Positions 1 through 8,576 of a stretch of 64,000 nt of DNA are shown piece by piece. The notes below the pieces were generated by a model. That model saw only the letters and a program-made list of their open reading frames with translations. It was not told where the DNA came from and did no database searches. The stretch spans positions 62,001-126,000 of the forward strand of contig NZ_JACEFA010000006.1 of the NCBI RefSeq assembly GCF_014083865.1. Reading direction: 5' to 3'. The stretch is from Paraliobacillus salinarum. GTDB taxonomy: Bacteria; Bacillota; Bacilli; Bacillales; Amphibacillaceae. The translations under genes and the position numbers were made by a program. Numbering within the stretch: the first letter of the stretch is position 1; each line of letters begins with the position of its first letter.

Positions 1-59
1 ATAAGTGTTGAACATTTGTGCTTGAAACATAGATGTTATTATTTGAGGAGGTAAAGGAA

Positions 60-2315
60 ATGAAAGTAGCAGAAGAAGTTACAAAAAATAATCCTTGGGA
101 TGGCTTCCGTGAAGGTAAATGGCAGAAGGAAATCGATGTTCGTGATTTTATTTTAAAGAATTTCACATTATATGAGGGAAATGAAGAATTTTTAGCAGGT
201 CCAACCGATGCAACAAAAGCATTATGGGATCAAGTAATGGACCTTACAAAAAAAGAACGTGAAAATGGTGGCGTGTATGATTTAGATACAAAAATCGTTT
301 CTACGATTACATCACATGGCGCAGGATACTTGAACAAAGAGCAAGAAAAAGTAGTAGGAGTTCAAACGGATGTACCATTCAAACGTTCATTGCAACCATT
401 TGGTGGTATTCGTATGGCAGTGGCTGCTGCAGAATCTTATGGCTATAAAATTGATGAAGAAGTAGTAAAAACATTTACAGATTATCGTAAGACACATAAC
501 CAAGGTGTATTTGATGCATACACACCAGAAATTAGAGCAGCGCGTAAAGCGGGTGTTGTAACAGGATTGCCTGATGCATATGGTCGTGGACGTATCATTG
601 GTGATTATCGTCGTGTAGCACTATATGGTGTAGATCACTTAATTGCAGAGAAGAAAAAGGATCTTGACTTAATTGGTAACGGAACAATGATCGATGATGT
701 TATTCGTGACCGTGAAGAAACATCAGAACAAATTCGTGCATTACAAGAATTAAAACAACTTGGTGCAACATACGGTTTTGACATTTCTAAACCTGCAACA
801 ACTGCACAAGAAGCATTCCAATGGTTGTATCTTGGGTATTTAGCAGCAATTAAAGAACAAAATGGTGCTGCAATGAGTCTTGGTCGCGTATCTACTTTCT
901 TAGATATTTATATAGAAAGAGATCTTGAAAATGGTGTAATGACTGAAGAAGAAGCACAAGAATTAGTAGATCACTTTGTAATGAAACTACGTCTTGTGAA
1001 GTTTGCAAGAACACCTGATTATAATGAACTATTCAGTGGAGATCCAACTTGGGTAACAGAATCATTAGCAGGTATCGCTGAAGATGGTCGCCCGTTAGTT
1101 ACGAAGAGTTCTTATCGTTTCTTGCACACATTAGATAACTTAGGTCCAGCTCCAGAGCCAAACCTAACAGTTTTATGGTCTACAAAGTTACCAGATAACT
1201 ATAAAAAATATTGTGCTAACATGTCGATCAAATCAAGCTCTATTCAATATGAAAATGACGATTTGATGCGAGAACATTATGGCGATGATTACGGTATTGC
1301 ATGTTGTGTATCAGCAATGCGTATTGGTAAACAAATGCAGTTCTTTGGTGCACGTGCAAACCTTGCGAAAGCATTACTTTATGCAATAAACGGTGGGGTA
1401 GATGAGAAATTAAAAATGCAAGTAGCTCCAAACTATGCACCAATTACTTCTGAATATCTAGATTATGATGAAGTAATGAAGAAATATGATACGATCTTAG
1501 ATTGGTTATCAGGACTATATGTAAATGCATTAAACATCATTCACTATATGCACGATAGATACAGCTATGAAAGAATTGAAATGGCATTACATGATCGTGA
1601 AGTGTTACGTACAATGGCATGTGGAATTGCAGGACTTTCCGTTGTTGCGGATTCATTAAGTGCAATTAAATATGCAAAAGTAAGAACAATTCGTGATGAA
1701 GATGGCCTTGTTGTTGACTACGAAATTGAAGGAGACTTCCCTAAATACGGTAACAACGATGATCGTGTAGACGATATTGCGGCTGATCTTGTAAAAACAT
1801 TTATGAATAAAATTAAAAAGCATCATACGTACCGTAATTCCGTTCATACACAATCTATTCTTACCATTACTTCTAACGTTGTATACGGTAAGAAAACTGG
1901 TAACACACCAGATGGACGTAAAGCAGGCGAACCATTTGCACCAGGTGCGAACCCATTACACGGCCGTGACAAAAATGGTTCATTAGCTTCATTGAGTTCA
2001 GTTGCGAAAATGCCATATGAACATGCACTAGATGGTATTTCTAACACATTCTCAATCGTACCTAAAGCATTAGGTAAAGATGAGGAAACAAGAAAAGCTA
2101 ATTTAGCAGGAATGCTAGATGGCTATGTAATCAAAAATGGCCACCACTTGAACGTAAACGTATTTGATCGTGAAACATTACTAGATGCAATGGAACATCC
2201 AGAAGAATATCCACAATTAACAATCCGTGTATCTGGCTATGCTGTTAACTTTATTAAATTAACAAGAGAACAACAAATTGACGTAATTAATCGTACGTTC
2301 CATGAAAGTATGTAA
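60..2315 (+). CDS. pflB: Formate C-acetyltransferase (pyruvate formate-lyase)
   Basis: Glycyl-radical enzyme that splits pyruvate with CoA into acetyl-CoA and formate during anaerobic or fermentative growth; cytosolic. The predicted 751 aa match the family length. The catalytic cysteine pair is visible at Cys415-Cys416 (IACCVSAM), and the C-terminal glycyl-radical loop RVSGYAVNF places the radical on about Gly726. An in-frame ATG lies at 33, but GAGGAGGT at 45-52 sits 7 nt before the ATG at 60, so 60 is the likely start. The activase gene follows 58 bp downstream in the same direction with a hairpin in the gap. The promoter lies left of the window or in its first 40 bases. Identity is very secure. 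Confidence 0.97.
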   Translation: MKVAEEVTKNNPWDGFREGKWQKEIDVRDFILKNFTLYEGNEEFLAGPTDATKALWDQVMDLTKKERENGGVYDLDTKIVSTITSHGAGYLNKEQEKVVGVQTDVPFKRSLQPFGGIRMAVAAAESYGYKIDEEVVKTFTDYRKTHNQGVFDAYTPEIRAARKAGVVTGLPDAYGRGRIIGDYRRVALYGVDHLIAEKKKDLDLIGNGTMIDDVIRDREETSEQIRALQELKQLGATYGFDISKPATTAQEAFQWLYLGYLAAIKEQNGAAMSLGRVSTFLDIYIERDLENGVMTEEEAQELVDHFVMKLRLVKFARTPDYNELFSGDPTWVTESLAGIAEDGRPLVTKSSYRFLHTLDNLGPAPEPNLTVLWSTKLPDNYKKYCANMSIKSSSIQYENDDLMREHYGDDYGIACCVSAMRIGKQMQFFGARANLAKALLYAINGGVDEKLKMQVAPNYAPITSEYLDYDEVMKKYDTILDWLSGLYVNALNIIHYMHDRYSYERIEMALHDREVLRTMACGIAGLSVVADSLSAIKYAKVRTIRDEDGLVVDYEIEGDFPKYGNNDDRVDDIAADLVKTFMNKIKKHHTYRNSVHTQSILTITSNVVYGKKTGNTPDGRKAGEPFAPGANPLHGRDKNGSLASLSSVAKMPYEHALDGISNTFSIVPKALGKDEETRKANLAGMLDGYVIKNGHHLNVNVFDRETLLDAMEHPEEYPQLTIRVSGYAVNFIKLTREQQIDVINRTFHESM

Positions 2316-2319
2316 GACG

Positions 2320-2347
2320 AAATAAGAAGGGGTCTCCCTTCTTATTT
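2320..2347 (+). terminator. Hairpin between pflB and pflA (possible attenuator or processing site)
   Basis: A perfect 12-bp stem (2320-2331 with 2336-2347) closes on a 4-nt loop directly after the pflB stop. No clear T-run follows beyond the TTATTT inside the stem, so it is more likely a partial terminator or mRNA-stability hairpin than a full stop. It would make much more PflB than PflA, which suits an enzyme and its catalytic activase. Confidence 0.6.
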
Positions 2348-2373
2348 CTGAAATCTGGGGGAGGGCGAACAAC

Positions 2374-3114
2374 ATGAAGGGTAGAATTCATTCAATAGAA
2401 ACATGTGGTACAGTAGACGGACCGGGCTTACGTTATGTTATATTTACACAAGGGTGTCTTTTGAGATGTAAATTTTGTCATAACCCTGATACATGGAAAA
2501 TGGGTGAAGGAAAAGAGATGTCAGTAGAAGAGTTAGTAAAAGATATTAAAAGCTATCTACCTTTTTTCCAATCAACCAATGGTGGGGTAACAGTAAGTGG
2601 GGGAGAACCGTTACTGCAAGCTGAGTTCCTAGTTGAATTATTTACTGAATTAAAAAAATTAGGAGTCCACACAACGATTGATAGTTCTGCCGGTTGTTTT
2701 AGTCGCTCACCTCGGTTTATGAGAAACCTAGATAATTTGTTGGAAGTAACTGATTTAGTTTTATTAGATCTAAAACATATTGATCCAGTTGAACATAGAG
2801 AATTAACTGGAGTATCGAATGAACACATTATTGACATGGCGCGATACTTGGATCAAAAAAATGTGCCGATTTGGGTTCGTCATGTATTAGTTCCGGGTCA
2901 TAGTGATAAAGACATCTATTTACAACAATTATCTGATTTCATTGCTACACTAAATAACGTCGAAAAAATAGAAGTATTACCATATCATAAGCTTGGTGTT
3001 TATAAGTGGGAGACGCTCGGCCTTGAATATCCTCTCGAAGGAGTAGAGCCTCCAACAGAAGATCGTGTAAAGAATGCCGAAGATATTTTAAATCGAGTAA
3101 AAGTTATATCATAG
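2374..3114 (+). CDS. pflA: Pyruvate formate-lyase activating enzyme (radical SAM)
   Basis: Radical-SAM enzyme that uses a 4Fe-4S cluster and S-adenosylmethionine to place the glycyl radical on PflB. The cluster motif CxxxCxxC is at Cys28, Cys32 and Cys35, and the SAM-binding GGE motif (VSGGEPLLQ) lies near residue 80. The 246-aa length is normal for PflA. GGGAGGG at 2357-2363 precedes the ATG. It is the second gene of a pflB-pflA unit and is closed by a strong terminator immediately after the stop. Function is secure from the motifs and the neighbour. Confidence 0.97.
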   Translation: MKGRIHSIETCGTVDGPGLRYVIFTQGCLLRCKFCHNPDTWKMGEGKEMSVEELVKDIKSYLPFFQSTNGGVTVSGGEPLLQAEFLVELFTELKKLGVHTTIDSSAGCFSRSPRFMRNLDNLLEVTDLVLLDLKHIDPVEHRELTGVSNEHIIDMARYLDQKNVPIWVRHVLVPGHSDKDIYLQQLSDFIATLNNVEKIEVLPYHKLGVYKWETLGLEYPLEGVEPPTEDRVKNAEDILNRVKVIS

Positions 3115-3144
3115 AAAAGAAGCCAAACGCGGCTTCTTTTTTTT
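3115..3144 (+). terminator. Rho-independent terminator after pflA
   Basis: A perfect 10-bp stem (3115-3124 with 3131-3140, ending GAAGCC/GGCTTC), a 6-nt loop and an uninterrupted T-run directly follow the pflA stop codon. Confidence 0.9.
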
Positions 3145-3159
3145 GAATGATTTTTTGCT

Positions 3160-3195
3160 AAAAAAATGCTCATCTCCGGGTTTGGGAGATGAGCA
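3160..3195 (-). terminator. Hairpin plus T-run on the minus strand; cap of tandem array 1
   Basis: Stem 3167-3177 with 3185-3195 (TGCTCATCTCC/GGAGATGAGCA, 11 bp, 7-nt loop). On the minus strand it is followed by seven T (3166-3160), so it reads as an intrinsic terminator for transcripts coming from the M24 peptidase gene through the repeat array. The same structure caps the second array at 42073-42106. Confidence 0.8.
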
Positions 3196-3416
3196 CGCAA
3201 AAATATCGGCGCTCACGCAAAAATATCGGCGCTCACGCAAAAATATCGGCGCTCACGCAAAAATATCGGCGCTCACGCAAAAATATCGGCGCTCACGCAA
3301 AAATATCGGCGCTCACGCAAAAATATCGGCGCTCACGCAAAAATATCGGCGCTCACGCAAAAATATCGGCGCTCACGCAAAAATATCGGCGCTCACGCAA
3401 AAATATCGGCGCTCAC
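3191..3416. repeat. Tandem array 1: eleven 20-bp units plus a partial
   Basis: The unit gctcacgcaaaaatatcggc is repeated head to tail from 3211 to 3410. A first unit with a changed 5' end is at 3191-3210 and a truncated unit at 3411-3416. Internal copies are identical. There are no spacers, so this is not CRISPR. The plus strand has no stop codon in any frame, which creates spurious open frames. The array lies in the 3' untranslated region of the minus-strand M24 peptidase, 8 nt from its stop, and is capped by an intrinsic terminator. A relative with a diverged unit lies at 42105-42244. Confidence 0.95.
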
Positions 3417-3423
3417 ACCAAAA

Positions 3424-4524
3424 TTATTCTATAATCTGCAGTTCTTTCGGAAATTTTGTTAGTGTCTCGAATCCATCCTTCGTAATTAACACATCATCTT
3501 CAATTCGCACGCCACCTAGGCCTGGTATATAGATCCCTGGCTCAATTGTATAAACCATTCCTTCTTTCAAAATACCATCGTTTAAGTGACTCATTGAAGG
3601 AAACTCATGCACATTAATTCCCATGCCATGACCGATTCGGTGTGGGAAATAGTCGCCATATCCTGCTTCTGTTATTACATTTCTTGCGGCCGTGTCAAGG
3701 TCACCAATGCGAACACCTGGCTTGCTCGCCTCTAATGCTGCACGTTCTGCTTTTAATACGATGTCATAGATTTCTTTTTGTTTATCGCTCACAGATTTAT
3801 AGGCGACGGTTCGTGTAATGTCTGAGCAGTAACCATCAAGCACAACGCCTAGGTCGAATAACACCATATCGCCAGCCTGCAATTCGCGATTTCCTGGGTT
3901 ACCGTGTGGATCGCCAGACTTCTCGCCGAATAAAACCATTGTAGAGAACGACATCTCCCTAATGCCTTTTTTCTTTAATTCATACTCGATTTTAGCCAAT
4001 ACTTCCATTTCGGTAACGCCTTCTTCAAGCGCGTCAATTCCTACTTGAACACCATAGTCCGCCATTTTGGTAGCGCGTTTAATAATTTCAATCTCATCAT
4101 TATCTTTTACAACGCGCATCTCATTTAATTTATCTTCAACTGAGCGAACAAGTGCTTTAGGGAAAAACTCAAGCAATGCTTCAGAACGGCCATATGAAAG
4201 TAGCTCTTTTTCAAGAGCAACCGTTTTTGCTTCCGTAACCTCTCTTACGTCAAGCGACTTTTTAATTAAATCCCAAGGGTTCTCGTGATCAGCATAGCCG
4301 ATAATTTCGTATTTCCAACCTGCATCTTTAAGCTGATTCACTTCCATTGATGGCAAAACAAATAGTGGATCAGCTTTTTTAAATACAAATACACCCATTA
4401 AACGTTCGTGTGGATCGGTAAGAAAATTAGATAAATAAAAAACATTTTCCGGTGAATTTAAAAATGCTACTTCAATATCTTCTTGATTTAGCCAGTCTGT
4501 TAACATTTGCAAACGTTGGTTCAT
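3424..4524 (-). CDS. M24 family aminopeptidase (Xaa-Pro dipeptidase type)
   Basis: Two-domain creatinase-fold enzyme of 366 aa, probably cytosolic, expected to cleave Xaa-Pro bonds or the N-terminal residue of peptides. Metal-ligand motifs occur in the usual order: FDLG and SDITRT aspartates, HRIGHGMG histidine, TIEPG and RIEDD glutamates. An upstream in-frame ATG exists at 4551, but AAAGGAG positioned 9-10 nt before the ATG at 4524 gives MNQRLQML, matching the usual N-terminus. It lies 103 bp downstream of an SSS symporter gene on the same strand. Substrate specificity cannot be told from sequence, so I give no symbol. Confidence 0.88.
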   Translation of the reverse strand: MNQRLQMLTDWLNQEDIEVAFLNSPENVFYLSNFLTDPHERLMGVFVFKKADPLFVLPSMEVNQLKDAGWKYEIIGYADHENPWDLIKKSLDVREVTEAKTVALEKELLSYGRSEALLEFFPKALVRSVEDKLNEMRVVKDNDEIEIIKRATKMADYGVQVGIDALEEGVTEMEVLAKIEYELKKKGIREMSFSTMVLFGEKSGDPHGNPGNRELQAGDMVLFDLGVVLDGYCSDITRTVAYKSVSDKQKEIYDIVLKAERAALEASKPGVRIGDLDTAARNVITEAGYGDYFPHRIGHGMGINVHEFPSMSHLNDGILKEGMVYTIEPGIYIPGLGGVRIEDDVLITKDGFETLTKFPKELQIIE

Positions 4525-4627
4525 ATTTAAAATCTCCTTTATCATTTTCATTGAATTGTATTAAGGTCTACTCATGTGAAATGGAATGAGGAACATGATT
4601 TTACCATGTCCCTCACCGTTATATCAT

Positions 4628-6013
4628 TTAATTTTTCTTTTGTGTAGCTAATGATACTAGAATTAGAACAATAATTGCCACTGGAACAGAAACTACGGAA
4701 CTATTTAATTCAAAAGGCGTGTTAAGTACTAGTTCCCAAACTAATGTTGTGACAACACCAGCGATCATGGAAGAAATACCACCTATCGTTGTTACACGTT
4801 TCCAGAAGAATACTGCTAAAATAGCTGGTGTAATTCCTGCACCATAAACAGTGTACGAATACATTTGAACTTCTAGAACTGTCGGGAAATAGCTGATTAA
4901 CAAATAAGATAATCCACCAAGCACGACAATAAATACTTTCGTCATGACCAATTGTTTTTTGTCTGATGGATTTTTGTTAATATATTTTCCGTAAATATCA
5001 TATGTCATATTTGTAGCTGCAGAAAGCAAATAAGAATTTCCTGTTGTAATAATGAAAGCCGCAGCAGCTGCTAGTAAAATACCGCCAACACCTAATGGTA
5101 AAACAGTTGTTGTTGCCATTAGTGCCATTCCAGGATCAATGTCTGGAAAGAGTGAACGAGAGACAAAAGCGATAATTGAAATCGCAGGTGAGATAAGAAG
5201 CATCACACCTAACCAACTCAGTGCTGCTTTTTTTGCTGATTTATCACTATTGGAAGCAGCTAAACGTTGATACATGTTCTGGTCACTTAATAAAAGAAAT
5301 AATGATGGCAATAAATAGCCCATTAATTGGATTGTTGTTAATCCACCAGTCGCTGTCATATGCGAATCTGGGACATTTGCAATGATGCTATCCCATCCTC
5401 CTGCAACAGAGATGATAATTGGAACAGTAATGATTAGACCACCGACCATTAGAAAACCACTAATAGCATCAGTTTGCGATACAGAACGCAATCCACCGAT
5501 CATAGCAAGGAATATAATTAAAACAGCTGCAATTATCGTACCTAATTCGACGCTCATTCCTGTAGTTAAATTTAATATAAAACCAAGGCCAGTCATTTGA
5601 TAAGAGACAATACCGACGTAAGCCAAAATAACAATTACACTTGCAAGATTACGAGCGAACGGCCCATATTTTGCTTCAAGGATTCCTGAAATTGTATATT
5701 TTCCAAAGGCCCGAATTTTTGGAGCAATGGTATAAAGAATAAAAATACCTATGACTGTTGGGATCATTAACATGAAGGAAGGAATAATTCCAAAGCTGAA
5801 TGCAACAGATGTTTCTCCACCTGAAATACTTCCACTGCCTGTCCATGTTGCTAGCAAAGTTCCCATTAAAACGATAGGTCCTAAACTTTTACCAGCTAAA
5901 ATAAAATCTGCACTGTTTGATACTTTCTTTGACATATAAATGCCGATGCCGACCATAAGTACGGCATATACCCCAATAAACCATAGTAACTGGGGATTTT
6001 CTTGTAATTCCAT
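4628..6013 (-). CDS. Sodium:solute symporter family (SSS) permease
   Basis: A 461-aa polytopic membrane protein with about 12-13 hydrophobic helices. The N-terminal segment (YAVLMVGIGIYMSKK, then SADFILAGKSLG and ATWTGSGSISGGE) is typical of Na+/solute symporters of the PutP/PanF superfamily. The substrate is not evident; the M24 peptidase downstream hints at an amino acid, proline or peptide-derived compound, but that is inference. AGGAG lies 12 nt before the ATG. The 380-bp upstream gap holds a perfect 22-bp palindrome that may be an operator. Confidence 0.85.
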   Translation of the reverse strand: MELQENPQLLWFIGVYAVLMVGIGIYMSKKVSNSADFILAGKSLGPIVLMGTLLATWTGSGSISGGETSVAFSFGIIPSFMLMIPTVIGIFILYTIAPKIRAFGKYTISGILEAKYGPFARNLASVIVILAYVGIVSYQMTGLGFILNLTTGMSVELGTIIAAVLIIFLAMIGGLRSVSQTDAISGFLMVGGLIITVPIIISVAGGWDSIIANVPDSHMTATGGLTTIQLMGYLLPSLFLLLSDQNMYQRLAASNSDKSAKKAALSWLGVMLLISPAISIIAFVSRSLFPDIDPGMALMATTTVLPLGVGGILLAAAAAFIITTGNSYLLSAATNMTYDIYGKYINKNPSDKKQLVMTKVFIVVLGGLSYLLISYFPTVLEVQMYSYTVYGAGITPAILAVFFWKRVTTIGGISSMIAGVVTTLVWELVLNTPFELNSSVVSVPVAIIVLILVSLATQKKN

Positions 6014-6396
6014 TTCTAGGTCACACTCCTGATGTGTTTAATTTTCTTTTTTAATTATGCTTTAATAAAATAAAAATCACGATTGATGATTAAACGCTGA
6101 TCGTGACTTTCGAAAAAACATAATAAATTTTAAAAAATCGATTTTTTAAACGACTCTAAAATGATAACACGACTAAAAAAACAGATCAAACTGCTAATTT
6201 AAGCATTTGAGCGTTTATTTTTTCGTTTATTACTTTGGACATCTCTCTGTTTGATTATACGGAAAAATGCGTAAATATTCGTAGTCAGAAAAGCTTTTGC
6301 AAGAAATATAATGAATTGCGTTTAAAATACAGAGAAACAGGAATACTCCATGTAGGGTAAAGATATCCTGTAATTTCATGATAAGGAGTGTTTCAA
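6014..6396. promoter_or_regulatory. Divergent intergenic region between SSS symporter and ohr
   Basis: Holds a perfect 22-bp palindrome at 6129-6150 (TTTAAAAAATC and its complement), a 7-bp inverted repeat TCACGAT/ATCGTGA at 6077-6083 and 6100-6106, and a possible sigma-B-type promoter for ohr: GTTTAA at 6320-6325, 14 nt, GGAATA at 6340-6345. The -10 match is only partial. I see no gene in this stretch. Confidence 0.5.
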
Positions 6397-6816
6397 TTGA
6401 GTAACGTATTATTTACTTCTCATGCAACAGCAAAAGGTGGACGTGAAGGTCATGTAAAGTCAGATGATGGTTTAATCGATTTGAATCTCGTTCAGCCTGG
6501 GTCTGGATCAAGTGAAAAAGGATCCAATCCAGAGCAGTTATTTGCAGCGGGATATGCAGCTTGTTACGATGGAGCACTTAACTTGATGGCTTCTAAACAA
6601 GATAAAGAAATAGATTCAACGATAAAAGCAGATGTTAGTTTAATGAAGGATCCATCAGATGATGGCTTCCAAATTGGTGTAAAACTAAATGTGGAGATTA
6701 AAGGTGTTTCCCAACAAGAAGCAGAAGAATTGGCTAAACAAGCGCATGATTTCTGTCCATATTCCAAAGCAACGCGTGGGAATATTGACGTAGAAGTAGT
6801 AGCAAAAGCAATTTAA
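6397..6816 (+). CDS. ohr: Organic hydroperoxide resistance protein (Ohr/OsmC family)
   Basis: Thiol peroxidase that reduces organic hydroperoxides in the cytosol, probably with lipoyl-type reductant as in the family. The 139 aa carry both reactive cysteines: Cys56 in AACYDGAL and Cys120 in DFCPYSKATRGN, the Ohr hallmark. The GTG at 6388 overlaps the ribosome binding site AAGGAG (6383-6388), so the TTG at 6397 (MSNVLFTSHATA) is the likely start. No MarR-type OhrR gene is adjacent. The possible GTTTAA promoter would fit an OhrB-like, general-stress-controlled copy as in B. subtilis, but this is inference. Confidence 0.93.
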   Translation: MSNVLFTSHATAKGGREGHVKSDDGLIDLNLVQPGSGSSEKGSNPEQLFAAGYAACYDGALNLMASKQDKEIDSTIKADVSLMKDPSDDGFQIGVKLNVEIKGVSQQEAEELAKQAHDFCPYSKATRGNIDVEVVAKAI

Positions 6817-6823
6817 ACAGTAG

Positions 6824-6859
6824 AAAACCCTTTTGAGTGAACGAACTCAAAAGGGTTTT
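6824..6859. terminator. Bidirectional terminator between ohr and yidC
   Basis: A perfect 15-bp stem (6824-6838 with 6845-6859, AAAACCC...GGGTTTT) with a 6-nt loop. A T-run on each strand lets it serve the convergent ohr and yidC genes. Confidence 0.9.
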
Positions 6860-6864
6860 TGCTA

Positions 6865-7686
6865 TTATTGACCAGTGCTAGCTGGGGTTAAAGCCTGTTT
6901 TGGCATATATAACTTTTTGGATAGTAACTGTTGGAAAATTAAAAAGATTCCTCCAACTGTCCAATATAAAGGTAAAGCAGCTGGTGCATTAAAGGAAACA
7001 AATCCAATCATTAATGGTGATACAAGTCCCATAAACGCCATCTGTTTCTTTTGTGCAGGATCCATTCCCATTTGAGAAACACGGAATTGAAGGAAATATA
7101 CTGCAGCGGCAACAAAAGGCATAATTAGATCGCTCTGACCTAAATTGAACCATAAAAAGCTATGTTGTGCTATTTCTTGTGTTGTCCGAATGGCATAATA
7201 AAATCCAATTAGAATTGGAAATTGAATAATCATTGGTAGACAACCCATTGATGCAATCGGGTTAAAATTATGTTGTTGATAGAGCTGCATTGTTTCTTGC
7301 TGCATTTTGTTTTTCGATTCAGTATCTTTTTTACCTTTATATTTCTCTTGGATTGCTTCCATTTCAGGCTTAATGATTGCCATCTTATCACGCATTTGAT
7401 AGCTGTTCTTAGATTGTTTTAACATGAACGGCATTAGTGCTAAACGGATGAGCACTGTAACAAAAACAATCGATAAACCGTAATTCCCTCCTAAGAGAGA
7501 TGCCACGCTTTTTATAATACCCGAAAATGTTAGAACAAAATATTTATCAAAAAAACCTGCTGTTTCTGGATCAATTGGCTCACCTGATGCCGCTGCTTGA
7601 CAGCCGGATAAGATAATTACCGCTAATAAAGCTAAGCCAATAAACCGATATTTTTTAATGAAAGTGAATACAGATTGTACGTACAT
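6865..7686 (-). CDS. yidC: YidC/OxaA/SpoIIIJ-family membrane protein insertase
   Basis: Inserts and folds proteins in the cytoplasmic membrane. The 273 aa start with a lipoprotein signal peptide (IILSGC, lipid-modified Cys29), then show the 60KD_IMP core with GGNYGLSIVFVTVLIRLALMPF and further helices, as in SpoIIIJ/YqjG of Bacillus. AAGGAGG lies 7 nt before the ATG. This is not the rnpA-linked copy, so it is probably the second, YidC2-like insertase of the genome. Its start overlaps by 55 nt the end of an upstream small membrane-protein frame on the same strand, suggesting translational coupling. Confidence 0.93.
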   Translation of the reverse strand: MYVQSVFTFIKKYRFIGLALLAVIILSGCQAAASGEPIDPETAGFFDKYFVLTFSGIIKSVASLLGGNYGLSIVFVTVLIRLALMPFMLKQSKNSYQMRDKMAIIKPEMEAIQEKYKGKKDTESKNKMQQETMQLYQQHNFNPIASMGCLPMIIQFPILIGFYYAIRTTQEIAQHSFLWFNLGQSDLIMPFVAAAVYFLQFRVSQMGMDPAQKKQMAFMGLVSPLMIGFVSFNAPAALPLYWTVGGIFLIFQQLLSKKLYMPKQALTPASTGQ

Positions 7687-8009
7687 GTTTTTCCTCCTTG
7701 TAATGTTCGTAAGTTTTGATAGAACAAGGAGAAATGGTTGTCTTCATCATCATCTGGGCTTTCTTTGCGTTTCATTTTTATCGTAATCCATTTGCGAATA
7801 TCTTGCCACTGACCAAGATGAAAGATTGCTTCTTTTGTACGAAGGTAGATAGCATGATAATTATTTTTAAATGAATGCTGCTGTTTGGACAATTGATGAT
7901 GTGCGACATATAGCAAACCATAGGAACATATCAATGCAATATAAAAGGTCAAATAAATATACATTGGGTGAAGGTCACTATATAATTGTCCGATTAATTC
8001 TACTGACAT
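7632..8009 (-). CDS. Small membrane protein of unknown function upstream of yidC
   Basis: A 125-aa frame with a strong ribosome binding site (AGGAGGTG, 8 nt before the ATG), one clear N-terminal hydrophobic helix (about residues 16-36) and a basic, then acidic, soluble tail. Its last 18 codons overlap the yidC start in another frame and cover the yidC RBS. I do not recognise a family. The strong RBS and the tight link argue that it is translated. The distal part may be shaped by the overlap, and a frameshift shortening an older protein cannot be excluded. Confidence 0.55.
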   Translation of the reverse strand: MSVELIGQLYSDLHPMYIYLTFYIALICSYGLLYVAHHQLSKQQHSFKNNYHAIYLRTKEAIFHLGQWQDIRKWITIKMKRKESPDDDEDNHFSLFYQNLRTLQGGKTCTYNLYSLSLKNIGLLA

Positions 8010-8168
8010 CTGTATTCACCTCCTGTTTTTTAAAAAGTTGAAGTCTTATTCTATGATGATACAATAATGGCGGAAAGTCAAAGGCATATTTATGGCAAAT
8101 CCAATATTTGCGAAACGCTTTCTTCTTTTCTTACGTATATATAGCAAAGGCTCATAGGAGGAATTCTC

Positions 8169-8492
8169 ATGCTAGAAGTATTTACTATTCTTGGTGTTGG
8201 TGTGTCGATGTTCTTTATATTTAGATTTTTTCGTGAATTTAGTGGAAAGAGCATTCATTTAGATCTAGATAAACGATATATTGAGTGGAGTGATCATATT
8301 GCAGCTGCCGAAGAAAAATTACAGAAGCAGGGAAGAGAAGTAACCTATCTTGGTGATGGTTCATTCATCATAGACGGTAAATACTACATAATGATAGATT
8401 GGAATATTGGTAAAAGGGATGAAATATTACAACCAGCAGCACAGCGAACTTGGTTTAAATACGATGAAGAAAGAAATAAACAAGCAAAGTAA
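8169..8492 (+). CDS. Small membrane-anchored protein, paralog A
   Basis: A 107-aa protein with one N-terminal transmembrane segment (about residues 3-22) and a soluble domain containing DLDKRYIEWSDHIAAAE, then VTYLGDGSFIIDGKYYIMIDWNIG. The next gene encodes a clear paralog with the same layout. AGGAGGAATT precedes the ATG. I do not recognise a named family. The conserved IDGKYYxMIxWN core and identical topology point to a conserved but unassigned function at the membrane. Confidence 0.7.
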   Translation: MLEVFTILGVGVSMFFIFRFFREFSGKSIHLDLDKRYIEWSDHIAAAEEKLQKQGREVTYLGDGSFIIDGKYYIMIDWNIGKRDEILQPAAQRTWFKYDEERNKQAK

Positions 8493-8576
8493 TGCTGGAA
8501 TTGCACCACCTTATTAGTGAAACATTTTCCCCATCTATAGCGTATATATATGAAAGAATAAATGGGAGGAATTAAC

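Noticed and set aside
1-44. Rex or other redox operator before pflB
   Set aside because: TTGTG-like and TTGAA-like pieces occur but no full palindrome is present within the visible 44 bases.
3191-3416. CRISPR array
   Set aside because: Units are contiguous 20-bp copies with no spacers, and no cas genes are present.
3143-3532. Repeat-protein open frames (129 and 81 codons) across tandem array 1
   Set aside because: They exist only because the 20-bp unit has no stop in any plus-strand frame. There is no RBS, they enter the antisense of the M24 peptidase gene, and the frame is not conserved in array 2.
6334-6359. GGGTAA at 6354 as sigma-B -10 of ohr
   Set aside because: No GTTT-type -35 lies 12-15 nt upstream; GTTTAA at 6320 is too far away, so only the GGAATA pairing is listed, at low confidence.
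6388-6396. GTG start for ohr
   Set aside because: The GTG overlaps the AAGGAG ribosome binding site; TTG at 6397 has correct spacing and the family N-terminus.
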